Source of the DNA: Sphingomonas sp.
GTDB lineage: Bacteria; Pseudomonadota; Alphaproteobacteria; Sphingomonadales; Sphingomonadaceae
Direction: 5' to 3'
DNA: 64,000 nt
NCBI RefSeq assembly: GCF_026460985.1
Contig: NZ_JAPKNM010000001.1
Location: 1-64,000 of the forward strand
Part shown: positions 25,624 to 34,255 of the stretch, piece after piece
How positions within the stretch are numbered: the stretch's first letter is position 1
Layout: each line of letters opens with the position of its first letter
Notes under the pieces: model-generated
Seen by the model: only the letters and a program-made list of their open reading frames with translations
What the model was told of the DNA's origin: nothing
Databases searched by the model: none
Position numbers and translations under genes: made by a program

Positions 25624-26055
25624 ATGACGCTCCGGCGCATCGACGATACGATCAGCGTGGCGCCCCAGATCGCGCCCGAGCAAGTGGCGGATCTGGCCGC
25701 GGCGGGATTCCGGGGAATCGTCAACAACCGCCCCGAAGGCGAGGAGCTCGGCCAGCCGACCGGCGACGCAGTGCGCGCGGCTGCTGAGGCGGCGGGGCTC
25801 TCCTACGCGGCCATTCCCGTGACGCATGCCGGCTTCTCGGCGACGCAGGTCGAGGCGATGGCCAAGGCCCTCGAGGCCGCCGACGGCCCGGTGCTCGCTT
25901 ATTGCCGCTCGGGGACGCGCTCGTGCAACCTCTGGGCGCTCGCCGAGGCGAGCCGCGGCGGCGATCCGGACGCGCTCACCGCCAAGGCGGCAGGCGCGGG
26001 CTATGACATTTCGGGCATCCGCCCGCTGCTCGACGCGCTTTCCGGCCGCGCATGA
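25624..26055 (+). CDS. DUF442/TIGR01244-type phosphatase-like protein
   Basis: 143 residues, the usual size for the beta-lactamase-hydrolase-like phosphatase domain. The fold resembles dual-specificity phosphatases. The active-site loop reads AYCRSGTRSCNLW, a C-x4-R variant typical of this family rather than the canonical C-x5-R. The N-terminal ISVAPQIAPEQV and IVNNRPEGEE segments also fit. In other bacteria relatives act in sulfide or redox metabolism, which cannot be concluded here. The stop overlaps the next gene as ATGA. Confidence 0.88.
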   Translation: MTLRRIDDTISVAPQIAPEQVADLAAAGFRGIVNNRPEGEELGQPTGDAVRAAAEAAGLSYAAIPVTHAGFSATQVEAMAKALEAADGPVLAYCRSGTRSCNLWALAEASRGGDPDALTAKAAGAGYDISGIRPLLDALSGRA

Positions 26056-26441
26056 ACTGGACGCAGCTCGGGGGTTCGCTGGCCGCGGTCCTTTTGCTGG
26101 CCTGGATCGCGCGGCTGCTCAAGCTCGGCGAGAGCCGCATCGCCGATGCCGAGACCGCCAGGCGGATGGCCGAGGAGGCGCTGAGCGGCTTCGTCGCGCG
26201 TGCCGCCCTGGTCGGCACCAACGGCGCGGCGGCATTGGTGCTCGGCAATGACGGGATCGCCCTGCTCAAGCGCCACGGCGCCAAGGTCGCGGTGCGCCGG
26301 CTCGGCCGCCCGCTCTGGCGCCGCCCCTCGCCCGAGGGCGTGACGATCGAGACCGGCGAGAAGATGTTCGGCGCCGTGCTGCTCTACGGCGTGCTGCCCG
26401 AAGATGTCGACAGGCTGGAAGCGCAACTGACATTGATGTAA
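26052..26441 (+). CDS. Small membrane-anchored protein of unknown function
   Basis: 129 residues with one N-terminal transmembrane helix (about 7-24). A basic, helical and then beta-rich soluble domain follows (GFVARAALVGTNGAAALVLGNDG, then RRLGRPLWRR). No catalytic motif is recognised. It begins by ATGA coupling to the DUF442 gene and ends 11 bp before the sterol-desaturase start, so it sits mid-operon. Confidence 0.7.
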   Translation: MNWTQLGGSLAAVLLLAWIARLLKLGESRIADAETARRMAEEALSGFVARAALVGTNGAAALVLGNDGIALLKRHGAKVAVRRLGRPLWRRPSPEGVTIETGEKMFGAVLLYGVLPEDVDRLEAQLTLM

Positions 26442-26452
26442 GTCCATCGGCC

Positions 26453-27415
26453 ATGAAGCTTGCCGATCCCGTGACGCTGGCTATCCCCGCCTTTGTGCTG
26501 CTGGTGCTGGCGGAGATGATCGTCGCGCGGATCAAGGACCGCAGCCGCTACGAGCCGCGCGATACGCTGACTTCGCTGGGCCTCGGGCTCGGCAGCACCA
26601 TCGCGGGCGTGCTCTCGGGCGGGCTCGTCTTCGCCATGGCTCTATGGGTCTGGCAGTTCCGGCTCTTCGATATCTCCTGGGCCTGGTACTGGTTCGCTCT
26701 CGCTTTCGTGCTCGACGATCTCGCTTACTACGTCTTCCATCGCTCGGCGCACCGCGTGCGCTGGTTCTGGGCGAGCCATGTCATCCACCATTCGAGCCAG
26801 CATTATAACCTGTCGACCGCGCTGCGGCAGACCTGGACCGGCTTCTTCTGCCTGGCCTTCGCGTTCCGGCTGCCGCTCTGCCTGATCGGCTTCCCGCCGG
26901 CGATGGTCTTCTTCGTCGCGGGGCTCAACCTGATCTACCAGTTCTGGATCCACACCGAAGTGATCGGGCGGATGCCGCGCTGGTTCGAGGCGGTGATGAA
27001 CACGCCGTCGCACCACCGCGTCCATCACGCGACCAATCCGCGCTATCTCGACCGCAACTATGCCGGAGCGTTCATCGTCTGGGATCGCATGTTCGGCACC
27101 TTCGAGCCCGAGCGCGACGATGACAGGCCGCGCTACGGCATCGTCAAGGATCTCGGCAGCTTCAACATCCTCTGGGCCGCCACGCACGAATGGGTGGGGA
27201 TCGCCAAGGACGTCTGGCGCGCGCCGACATGGGCCGCGCGGCTCAATTACATGGTCCGGCCGCCCGGGTGGAGCCACGACGGCAGCCGCGATACTTCGGA
27301 AATCATAAAGGCGCGCTGGGAAGCAGCCCGCCAGGAGCGGGGGCAGGCGTGGAAGAAGCCGATATCGTCGTCATCGGGTGCGGATCGGGCGGGAGCGCCG
27401 TCGCAGGCCGCCTGA
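26453..27415 (+). CDS. Sterol desaturase / fatty acid hydroxylase superfamily protein
   Basis: 320-residue membrane di-iron oxygenase. Three membrane segments lie before residue 100. The histidine boxes follow in order: FHRSAHR (about 100), HVIHHSSQH (about 112-120) and, near 185, HHRVHH. It resembles the alkylglycerol-monooxygenase/C-5 desaturase branch rather than CrtZ. The substrate is unknown. The last 22 codons (GADRAGAPSQAA end) overlap the start of the downstream oxidoreductase gene in another frame and look unlike a folded tail. Confidence 0.88.
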   Translation: MKLADPVTLAIPAFVLLVLAEMIVARIKDRSRYEPRDTLTSLGLGLGSTIAGVLSGGLVFAMALWVWQFRLFDISWAWYWFALAFVLDDLAYYVFHRSAHRVRWFWASHVIHHSSQHYNLSTALRQTWTGFFCLAFAFRLPLCLIGFPPAMVFFVAGLNLIYQFWIHTEVIGRMPRWFEAVMNTPSHHRVHHATNPRYLDRNYAGAFIVWDRMFGTFEPERDDDRPRYGIVKDLGSFNILWAATHEWVGIAKDVWRAPTWAARLNYMVRPPGWSHDGSRDTSEIIKARWEAARQERGQAWKKPISSSSGADRAGAPSQAA

Positions 27416-28929
27416 GCGAGGGCGGCCGGTACAAGGTCGCGGTGCTCGAGGCGGGCGGGCGCAACACCAGCCTCAAGACGATCATGCCCGGCATGATGCC
27501 GTTCCAGACCGACAGAACCAACTGGCGCTTCGAGACGGTGCCGCAGCCGGGGCTGAACGGCCGCCGCGGCTACCAGCCCCGCGGCAAGGGCCTGGGCGGA
27601 TCGAGCGCGATCAACGCGATGCTCTACATACGCGGCCACCCCGAGGATTACGACGAGTGGCGCGACCTCGGCTGCCCGGGCTGGGGCTGGGACGACGTGC
27701 TGCCCTGGTTCCGGACAAGCGAGCACAATGTCCGCGGCGCCGACGCCTTCCATGGCGAGAACGGCCCGCTCTGGGTGAGCAACCAGGACCATGCCCATCC
27801 CGGCAGCCACGCCTTTGTCGAGGCGGCGTCGCAGCTGCAGATCCCGGTGAACCACGACTTCAACGGCGCGCGGCAGGACGGCGTCGGCCTCTATCAGGTG
27901 ACCCAGAAGCACGGCGAGCGCTGGACCGCCGCGCGCGCCTATCTGCCGGCCAAGCGCGACAATCTCGAGATCGTCTGCGACGCGCTGGTCGAGCGTATCC
28001 TCTTCGCCGACGGCCGCGCCTGCGGAGTCGCCTATCGCCAGGGCGGACAGTCGCGCGAGATCCGGGCACGGCGCGCGGTCGTGCTGGCGGCGGGGGCGTT
28101 CCAGACGCCGCAGCTGCTGATGCTCTCGGGGATCGGGCCGGGCGCGCATCTCGCCGATATGGGGCTGGCGGTGCAGGTCGACCGCCCCGCGGTGGGCGCG
28201 GACCTGCAGGACCATATCGACTATGTCGCCGCCTTCGAGACCGAGGGGAGCTTCTTCCTTGGCCGCTCGGCCGCGGGCACGCTCAAGTCGCTGGGCGCGA
28301 TGGTCCAGTGGCTGTTCACGCGCCGCGGGAGCATGACCTCGCCTTTTGCCGAGGCGGGCGCCTTCCTGCGCACCGAGCTCGCGGGCGCACGGCCCGACGT
28401 CCAGCTCCATTTCCTGATCGCGATCGTCGAGGATCACGGCCGCACCAAGGTGAAGGGGCACGGCTATAGCTGCCACGCCTGCGTGCTGCGGCCCGAGAGC
28501 CGCGGCACCGTCCGGCTCCAGTCGCCCGAGGCGAGCGCGGCTCCGCTGATCGACCCCGCCTTCCTGTCGGACCAGCGCGACATGGAAGTGCTCAAGGCCG
28601 GCGTCCGCGCGATGTACCGCATCCTCGGAACCCCGCCGCTCGCCGGTTACAAGGGCCGCGACCGCTATCCGGTCGACCTCGCCGACGACGCCGCGCTCGA
28701 GGCGCTGATCCGCGCGCGGGCGGACACGGTCTATCATCCCGTCGGCACCGCGCGGATGGGAATCGACGCGCAGGCGGTGGTCGATCCGCGGCTCAAGGTG
28801 CACGGCGTCGAGGGGCTCTACGTCGCCGACGCCTCGGTGATGCCGCGGCTGATCGGCGGCAACACCAACGCGCCGAGCATCATGATCGGCGAACGCTGCG
28901 CAGCCTTCGTCGCCGAGGACCTGCACTAA
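27349..28929 (+). CDS. GMC-family FAD oxidoreductase (choline/alcohol dehydrogenase-like)
   Basis: 526-residue flavoenzyme. The FAD motif (ADIVVIGCGSGGSAVAGRL) starts at residue 4. GMC signature 1 is KGLGGSSAINAMLYIRGH, and the second signature is GAFQTPQLLMLSGIGP. The catalytic His and Asn lie in YHPVGTARMG and IGGNTNAPSIMIGER near the C-terminus. The substrate could be choline, an aliphatic alcohol or a sterol-type alcohol. The GTG start (AGGAGCGGGGGCAGGC before it) overlaps the sterol-desaturase gene by 67 bp. Coupling suggests that they act on the same substrate, but this is inference. Confidence 0.92.
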   Translation: MEEADIVVIGCGSGGSAVAGRLSEGGRYKVAVLEAGGRNTSLKTIMPGMMPFQTDRTNWRFETVPQPGLNGRRGYQPRGKGLGGSSAINAMLYIRGHPEDYDEWRDLGCPGWGWDDVLPWFRTSEHNVRGADAFHGENGPLWVSNQDHAHPGSHAFVEAASQLQIPVNHDFNGARQDGVGLYQVTQKHGERWTAARAYLPAKRDNLEIVCDALVERILFADGRACGVAYRQGGQSREIRARRAVVLAAGAFQTPQLLMLSGIGPGAHLADMGLAVQVDRPAVGADLQDHIDYVAAFETEGSFFLGRSAAGTLKSLGAMVQWLFTRRGSMTSPFAEAGAFLRTELAGARPDVQLHFLIAIVEDHGRTKVKGHGYSCHACVLRPESRGTVRLQSPEASAAPLIDPAFLSDQRDMEVLKAGVRAMYRILGTPPLAGYKGRDRYPVDLADDAALEALIRARADTVYHPVGTARMGIDAQAVVDPRLKVHGVEGLYVADASVMPRLIGGNTNAPSIMIGERCAAFVAEDLH

Positions 28930-28935
28930 AAAAGA

Positions 28936-28963
28936 GGGCCGGCGGTTTCGAAACCACCGGCCC
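28936..28963 (-). terminator. Terminator of the glnK-amtB transcript
   Basis: Near-perfect hairpin (GGGCCGG-N-GGTTT, loop CG, then the complementary arm with one mismatch). On the minus strand it is followed by TCTTTTTTAG, a good U-tract, so it ends the amt transcript coming from 29021. It also begins only 6 bp after the convergent GMC gene stop and may work both ways. Confidence 0.85.
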
Positions 28964-29020
28964 AGTCGTCCGCAGGAGGAACATGGTTGGGGCGCCGCCC
29001 GCGAGCGGCGCCCGATTTCG

Positions 29021-30442
29021 TCAATAGTTGTAGGCGCGTTCGCCATGCTCGTTGATGTCGAGGCCTTCGACCTCGACCTCGGCGCTCGGGCGCAGGCCGA
29101 TCGTGTACTTGAGCGCGAGGAACAGCGCCGCGGACACGAGACCCGACCAGAAGAGCGTCACAGCGACCGCGATGATCTGCGTGACGAGCTGCGCACCCAG
29201 GTCATAGGCGCCGGCGACCGCGGGCATCACGGTATAGTTGATCCAGCCCTGGCCGCCGAGCGCCGGGTCCGCGACGATCGCGGTGCCGATCGCACCGACG
29301 ATGCCGCCGATGCAGTGCACGCCGAACACGTCGAGCGAGTCGTCGTACTTCAGCTTGTTCTTCACCGTGGTGACGAAGAAGAAGCACACGCCCGAAGCGA
29401 CCGCGCCGAGCACGATCGAGGTCATCGGATGCGCGAAGCCGGCGGCCGGAGTGATCGCCACCAGGCCGGCGACGACGCCGGATGCCGCGCCGAGCAGCGA
29501 CGGCTTCTTGTGGATGATCTGCTCGATCAGCGCCCAGGCCGCGCCCGCCGCGGCGGTGGCGACCAGGGTGTTGATGAAGGCGAGGCCCGCGAGGCCGTTC
29601 GCCTCGAGGTTCGAGCCGGCGTTGAAGCCGAACCAGCCCACCCACAGCAGCGAGGCGCCGATCATCGTCATGACGAGGCTGTGCGGCGCCATCGGCTCGC
29701 TCTTGTAGCCGATGCGCTTGCCGATCACGAGGCAGCCGACCAGGCCGGCGATGCCCGCGTTGATGTGCACCACGGTGCCGCCCGCGAAGTCGAGCGCGCC
29801 CTTGCCCCACAGATAGCCCGCGTCGGTCGGGTTGGCCGGCAGGAAGTCCGGGCCCGCCCAATACCAGACCATGTGCGCGATCGGGAAATAGACGATCGTC
29901 AGCCAGGCGACGACGAAGAGGATCAGCGGAGTGAACTTCACGCGCTCGGCGAAGGCGCCGACGATCAGCGCCGGGGTGATCGCCGCGAAGGTCAGCTGGA
30001 ACACCACGAAGACCAGTTCGGGCAGATAGACGCCGTTCGAGAAGGTCGCCGCGAAGGTGGAGACGTTGACGCCGCTCAGCAGCACCTTGGAGAAGCCGCC
30101 GACGAACGGCGCGGTCGCGCCCGAGCCCGCGGTGAAGGCCATCGAATAGCCCCAGCAGACCCAGACCAGCGATGCGACGCACACGATGGTGAGCACCTGC
30201 ATCAGCACCGAGAGCATGTTCTTGGTGCGCACCAGGCCGCCATAGAAGAGCGCGAGCCCGGGCACCGACATCATCAGCACCAGGGCCGACGAGACGAGCA
30301 TCCAGGCGACATCGCCCTTGTTCACCATCGACGCGTCGGGCGTCACCGTCGCGGCGGGCGCCGCGGCATCCTGCGCCCAGGCGGGCAGCGCCGCGAACAG
30401 AGCGAGACCCGCCCCTGCGGCCAATTTGGTAGCTAGCTTCAT
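29021..30442 (-). CDS. amtB: Ammonium transporter
   Basis: 473-residue inner-membrane Amt channel. A cleavable signal peptide (about 1-24, ending AWAQ) precedes eleven transmembrane helices. The twin pore histidines are recognised in DFAGGTVVHINAG and DVFGVHCIGG. The GAFAERVKF and WVGWFGFNAGSNL signatures are present. ATG 30442 has AAGGGGG upstream, and the frame opening further upstream is not used. It follows glnK by 14 bp, the classical glnK-amtB pair, under a sigma-54 promoter, so expression rises in nitrogen limitation. Confidence 0.96.
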   Translation of the reverse strand: MKLATKLAAGAGLALFAALPAWAQDAAAPAATVTPDASMVNKGDVAWMLVSSALVLMMSVPGLALFYGGLVRTKNMLSVLMQVLTIVCVASLVWVCWGYSMAFTAGSGATAPFVGGFSKVLLSGVNVSTFAATFSNGVYLPELVFVVFQLTFAAITPALIVGAFAERVKFTPLILFVVAWLTIVYFPIAHMVWYWAGPDFLPANPTDAGYLWGKGALDFAGGTVVHINAGIAGLVGCLVIGKRIGYKSEPMAPHSLVMTMIGASLLWVGWFGFNAGSNLEANGLAGLAFINTLVATAAAGAAWALIEQIIHKKPSLLGAASGVVAGLVAITPAAGFAHPMTSIVLGAVASGVCFFFVTTVKNKLKYDDSLDVFGVHCIGGIVGAIGTAIVADPALGGQGWINYTVMPAVAGAYDLGAQLVTQIIAVAVTLFWSGLVSAALFLALKYTIGLRPSAEVEVEGLDINEHGERAYNY

Positions 30443-30456
30443 TGGGACCCCCTTCA

Positions 30457-30795
30457 TCACAGCGCCGTCTCGTCGGTCTCGCCGGTGCGGATACGCACCG
30501 CCTGGCCGAGGTCGAGGACGAAAATCTTGCCGTCGCCGATCGCGCCGGTGCTGGCCGCGGCCTGGATCGCCTCGACGGCGCGGTCGACGATGTCGGCGCC
30601 GCAGGCGATCTCGAGCTTGATCTTGGGCACCATGTTGGTGCTGTACTCGGCGCCGCGATAGATCTCGGTCTGGCCCTTTTGCCGGCCGAACCCCTTTACC
30701 TCGGTGACGGTCATGCCGGTGACACCCACCTGGGTGAGCGCCTCGCGCACTTCGTCGAGCTTGAACGGTTTTATGATGGCGATGATGAGCTTCAT
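30457..30795 (-). CDS. glnK: Nitrogen regulatory protein PII
   Basis: 112-residue PII signalling protein, exactly the family length. Tyr51, the uridylylation site at the tip of the T-loop, is in RGAEYSTNMVPK, and the C-terminal VRIRTGETDETAL ending is canonical. As the partner of AmtB it senses 2-oxoglutarate/ATP and blocks the ammonium channel when nitrogen is plentiful. First gene of the pair, with the sigma-54 promoter just upstream. Confidence 0.97.
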   Translation of the reverse strand: MKLIIAIIKPFKLDEVREALTQVGVTGMTVTEVKGFGRQKGQTEIYRGAEYSTNMVPKIKLEIACGADIVDRAVEAIQAAASTGAIGDGKIFVLDLGQAVRIRTGETDETAL

Positions 30796-30833
30796 GTCGC
30801 CCCCTCTTGGCAGTTAACCCGGAGGACATATCA

Positions 30834-30868
30834 GCAAAGGCCGTGCCAGACGGACAAGGGCCGTGCCA
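30834..30868 (-). promoter_or_regulatory. Sigma-54 promoter of glnK-amtB, with a degenerate second copy
   Basis: Read on the minus strand, 30848-30834 is TGGCAC-N5-TTGC, a perfect RpoN -24/-12 element with the invariant GG and GC at correct spacing. The start point would be near 30823, about 28 bases before glnK. A second copy, TGGCAC-N5-TTGT (30868-30854), lies exactly 20 bp upstream and lacks the essential GC. Activation by NtrC is expected from the family, but I did not find clear NtrC sites in the remaining 90 bp of the gap. Confidence 0.85.
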
Positions 30869-30961
30869 GCATGCCGAATCGCGCGATTCCGCGCGCCGGC
30901 CGGGCAATCAAATTTTACGAAGCGGTAACTTTTTGAGCAAAGACGAAAGCGTGCTTAAAAA

Positions 30962-31165
30962 TCAGGCAGTCTCGTCAAGCAGGCTCCGCGCCGCGGCGAG
31001 ATCCTCGTCGTCGACCATCACGCGCACCGGGATCAGCAGGTAGCTGCCGTCGGCGATGCTGGTGCCGGCATCGAAGACGAAGCTCATGATGCCTTCGCTC
31101 TCCAGCCGCGACTGGACGATGAAGGCCTCCTGCCGGTCGAAGCGGCCGAGTTCGACAAGTGCCAT
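30962..31165 (-). CDS. DUF2007-family small protein
   Basis: 67 residues, soluble, resembling the DUF2007 putative signal-transducing fold. ALVELGRFDRQEAFIVQSRLESEGI, then PVRVMVDDEDLAAARSLL, is the typical pattern. The function is unknown. The chosen ATG (31165) overlaps the DUF5996 stop by one base (TGATG), so it is coupled to that gene. A longer reading from 31225 would run back into the neighbour and is rejected. Confidence 0.8.
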   Translation of the reverse strand: MALVELGRFDRQEAFIVQSRLESEGIMSFVFDAGTSIADGSYLLIPVRVMVDDEDLAAARSLLDETA

Positions 31166-32103
31166 CAGACCTTCCTCGGCTTGCGCGTCTCGCCCAGCCC
31201 GCATTCGAGCGCGGCGCGGTCCCAATGGCCGAGCGTCGCGGCCGCGCCATAGGTCGACTGGAGGAAATCGAGCAAGATCGCCTCGGGATCGGTCGCGGCG
31301 CGGACGATCTCATAGTCGAGCACGAACTCGCCGAGCTCAGGCGTGTAATAGGCCGCCTCGGGGCGGATCGATGCCGCGGCGAAGCCCTCGGGCGCGGGAT
31401 AGGCGTAGGAATAGAAGGCCGCGCGCGGCCAGGCGTCGCTGCCCGGCCAGAAGCCCGCGCTCGACACTTCGTGGCTATAGGCCTCGCGCGTCACGGCATC
31501 GGGAAGCCCGGGGACGCCGCCCGGATGCGGCGGCGCCGCGCGGCCCGAGAAGCGAGTCACCGCGAGGTCGAAGCTTCCCCAGAAGAAATGGACCGGGCTC
31601 GCCTTGCCGAGGAAGGCGGTGCGGAAATGCTTGAACACGCGATCCACGGCGAGCAGCGCCTGGTGGAAGCGCGTGACCGCCTCCCCGTCATAGGGCCGTT
31701 CGGCATGATCCTCGGGGAAGCGCACGGGATCGGGCATCTCGTTGGGCAGGGTCGCGATCGTCACCTCGATCCCGAGCGCCGCGAGCATCGCCATCAGGTC
31801 GCCGTAGAAGGCTGCGATCGTGCCGGCCTCGAGCGGCCGCGTGCGCGCGCCGCCCGCCGCGCAGGTCACGCGCAAGACATGGGCCTGGAGGTCCAGCTCG
31901 ATCTCGAACGCCCCCGCCTCCGACGGGATCGACGAGGTGCCGAGCCCGCGCGGCGTGACGTAGAGCGGTACGTGCCAGCCATGGTTGAGCCAGGGCGTCA
32001 ACGCCAGGCGGATCTTTCCGACGACCTGCGTCATCAGCTGGAGATGCACAGCGGTTTCGCGCCATTGCTGCCAGTCGAGGGCGGGCCATTCGCTTCGGGT
32101 CAA
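31165..32103 (-). CDS. DUF5996-family protein
   Basis: 312 residues, soluble. The N-terminus WPALDWQQW leads to QVVGKIRLALTPWLNHGWHVPLYV and RGLGTSSIP, which characterise DUF5996. Later come KHFRTAFLGKASPVHFFWGSFDLAVTRFSGR and the tail EFVLDYEIVR. The function of the family is not known. The start is a TTG at 32103 with GGGAG nine bases upstream, and no in-frame ATG lies near the conserved N-terminus. It lies 79 bp downstream of the LysR gene on the same strand. Confidence 0.85.
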   Translation of the reverse strand: MTRSEWPALDWQQWRETAVHLQLMTQVVGKIRLALTPWLNHGWHVPLYVTPRGLGTSSIPSEAGAFEIELDLQAHVLRVTCAAGGARTRPLEAGTIAAFYGDLMAMLAALGIEVTIATLPNEMPDPVRFPEDHAERPYDGEAVTRFHQALLAVDRVFKHFRTAFLGKASPVHFFWGSFDLAVTRFSGRAAPPHPGGVPGLPDAVTREAYSHEVSSAGFWPGSDAWPRAAFYSYAYPAPEGFAAASIRPEAAYYTPELGEFVLDYEIVRAATDPEAILLDFLQSTYGAAATLGHWDRAALECGLGETRKPRKV

Positions 32104-32182
32104 GGCATCGACTCCCGCATCTGCCCCCGCTCCCTTGTCGCACAGATGCCGCGTCCGGCACAGGCCGGAACCGCGCGGCCGC

Positions 32183-33094
32183 TCAGCAGAAGTACTTCGC
32201 CGCCTCGCGCGCGGCGGCGGCCTCGGCGCACAGCCAGTCGCGGAACAGGGCGATCTTGCGGCTGTGCTGGCGCGACACCGGATAGGTCAGCCAGAAGGAC
32301 CGGCCGGCGGGCACCACCTTGTCGTGCGCGGGCACGAGCCGGCCCGCGAGGATCTCGGCGCGGAACAGGATCGGCGAGGCGATGACCACGCCGTGCCCGG
32401 CGAGCGCGGCGGCGACGTCGAGATGCTCGGCGGAAAAGCTGGTGCCGAAGCGCGCGGGCGGCGGGCCCTGTTCCCAGCCCAGCGCCCGGTACCAGAGCGT
32501 CCACCAGTCCGGGCGGCCGAGCAATGGGACGGCGAGTGGCGCGCGCGGATCGGCGATCCCCGCCGCCGCTTCCTTGAGCGCAGGAACACAGAGCGGCATG
32601 AAGACGCTCGGGAAGAGCTCGATCGTGCGCAGTCCGGGCCAGCGCCCGTCGCCATTGCGGATCGCGACGTCGAACCGGCCCGCGGTCAGGTCCTCCGCCG
32701 CCTCCGAGACGTCGAGCTCGACCTGGATATCGGGATGCGCCGCGCGGAACAGCCCGAGCCGCGGCGTCAGCCAGCTCGTCCCGAAGGTGGGCAGGGTCGT
32801 CAACGACAGCCGCGTCTCGTCCACCTCCGCCGCACGCGCGAAGCTGGCGCGCAGCCCGGCAAAGGCCTTGCCCGCCTCCTCGGCGATCAGCGCGCCCGCC
32901 TCGGTGAGCGTCACGCGGTGCGGATGGCGCAGGAACAGGGTGACGCCGATCTGCGCCTCGAGCTGGCGGACATGATAGCTCACCGATGCCGAGGAAGTGC
33001 CGAGCTCGCTTCCGGCGCGCGTGAAGCTCCCCAGCCGCGCCGCCGCCTCGAAGGCGCGGATCGCGGCGAGCGAAGGGAGCGGCCGATCGAGCAT
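32183..33094 (-). CDS. LysR-family transcriptional regulator (GcvA-like)
   Basis: 303 residues. The N-terminal winged helix-turn-helix (LPSLAAIRAFEAAARLGSFT, HVRQLEAQIG, residues 7-65) is followed by a periplasmic-binding-like effector domain (about 90-300). The pattern FEAAARLGSFTRAGSELGTS and the terminal FRDWL segment suggest the GcvA/AmpR branch. It is divergent from the exported duplicated-domain protein over 93 bp, so that gene is its most obvious target. The effector is unknown. Confidence 0.92.
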   Translation of the reverse strand: MLDRPLPSLAAIRAFEAAARLGSFTRAGSELGTSSASVSYHVRQLEAQIGVTLFLRHPHRVTLTEAGALIAEEAGKAFAGLRASFARAAEVDETRLSLTTLPTFGTSWLTPRLGLFRAAHPDIQVELDVSEAAEDLTAGRFDVAIRNGDGRWPGLRTIELFPSVFMPLCVPALKEAAAGIADPRAPLAVPLLGRPDWWTLWYRALGWEQGPPPARFGTSFSAEHLDVAAALAGHGVVIASPILFRAEILAGRLVPAHDKVVPAGRSFWLTYPVSRQHSRKIALFRDWLCAEAAAAREAAKYFC

Positions 33095-33187
33095 AAATAT
33101 GACTTAGCCTCTCCCCGCAATCTTCGCATAGCCGGAATCGCGGCGGCATTGTCTTCTGCGGCGGCGAAACGGGCGGAGAGGAAGCCT

Positions 33188-34255
33188 ATGCTAGCGGTGC
33201 ACGGCGTCTTGCGGCGCAGGGAATTGCTCTTCGGTGCCGCGGCGGCTGGCGGCGCGCTGGCGATGCCCGCGCCGCTGCTCGCCAGCGAGATGCCGCACGC
33301 GCATGACTGGGACTGGCTGGTCGGCAATTGGGACGTCTGGCATCGCCGGCTCAAGGAGCGGCTGGCGGGCAGCAACGACTGGCAGGAGTTCACCGGCAAG
33401 AGCGCCTTGTGGCTCGCGCTGGGCGGTCTCGGCACGATCGACGACAATATCGTCGACATCCCCAGCGGCACCTATCGCGGCCTCACTGTCCGGGCGTTCG
33501 ACCCCGCGCAGCGGAAATGGGCGATCTGGTGGGTCGACGGACGCAACCCCACGGTGATCGACGCGCCGGTGCGCGGCGGCTTTTCGGGCGACAAGGGCGT
33601 GTTCGAGGGGCCGGACCTGTTCAAGGGCCGGCCGGTCACCGCGCGCTTCCGCTGGCTCGATATCCACAGCGCCCGCCCGCATTGGGAGCAGGCGCTGTCG
33701 ACCGACGGCGGCCGGAGCTGGGAGATCAACTGGGAGAATTTCTTCACCCGCACCGCGCCCGTGGCGACGCCGTTGTCGGCGGTGGCGGATCGCCGGCGCG
33801 ATTTCGACTTCCTCCATGGCAGCTGGATGGTCCGGCATCGCCGGCTGAAGCAGCGGCTGGCCGGAAGCGACCAATGGGAGGAATTCGCAGGCACGCTGGT
33901 CAACCGGCCGGTGCTCGGCGGCCAGGGCAATATCGGCGACAATCTCTTCGCGCGCGCCGGCGGGGCGCATCGCGGGATCGGCCTGCGCACCTTCGATCCC
34001 GCGAGCGGCGAATGGCTGAGCTGGTGGCTCGACGGCCGCAGCCCCGCCGCCTTCGCGCCGCCGGTGCGCGGGCGCTTCGTGGACGGGATCGGGATCTTCC
34101 AAGGCGACGACACGCTCGACGGGCGTCCGGCCAAGACGCGGGTGCGCTGGTCCGGGATCACGGCGGACAGCGCACGCTGGGAGCAGGCCATGTCGGGCGA
34201 TGGCGGCGCGACCTGGGAGACCAACTGGGTCAGCGATTTCCGGCGCAAGGCATGA
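33188..34255 (+). CDS. Exported protein with two tandem DUF1579-like domains
   Basis: 355 residues. A twin-arginine-like leader (RRRELLFGAAAAGG, residues 9-22) precedes an alanine-rich core, so export by Tat is likely. The mature part is a tandem duplication. Repeat 1 (about 38-185) and repeat 2 (about 208-352) both run from a DWLVGNW/DFLHGSW start through HRRLK-RLAGS, FDPA...W-WW-DGR and HWEQ/RWEQ-ALS-GG to W-INW/TNW. The function is unknown. It is coupled to the PD40 gene by ATGA overlap and divergent from a LysR regulator. Confidence 0.75.
   Translation: MLAVHGVLRRRELLFGAAAAGGALAMPAPLLASEMPHAHDWDWLVGNWDVWHRRLKERLAGSNDWQEFTGKSALWLALGGLGTIDDNIVDIPSGTYRGLTVRAFDPAQRKWAIWWVDGRNPTVIDAPVRGGFSGDKGVFEGPDLFKGRPVTARFRWLDIHSARPHWEQALSTDGGRSWEINWENFFTRTAPVATPLSAVADRRRDFDFLHGSWMVRHRRLKQRLAGSDQWEEFAGTLVNRPVLGGQGNIGDNLFARAGGAHRGIGLRTFDPASGEWLSWWLDGRSPAAFAPPVRGRFVDGIGIFQGDDTLDGRPAKTRVRWSGITADSARWEQAMSGDGGATWETNWVSDFRRKA

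Noticed and set aside
30869-30961. NtrC or IHF sites upstream of the glnK promoter
   Set aside because: The AATCAAATTTTAC segment near 30906 matches an IHF pattern imperfectly, and no clear NtrC dyad was seen, so neither is annotated.
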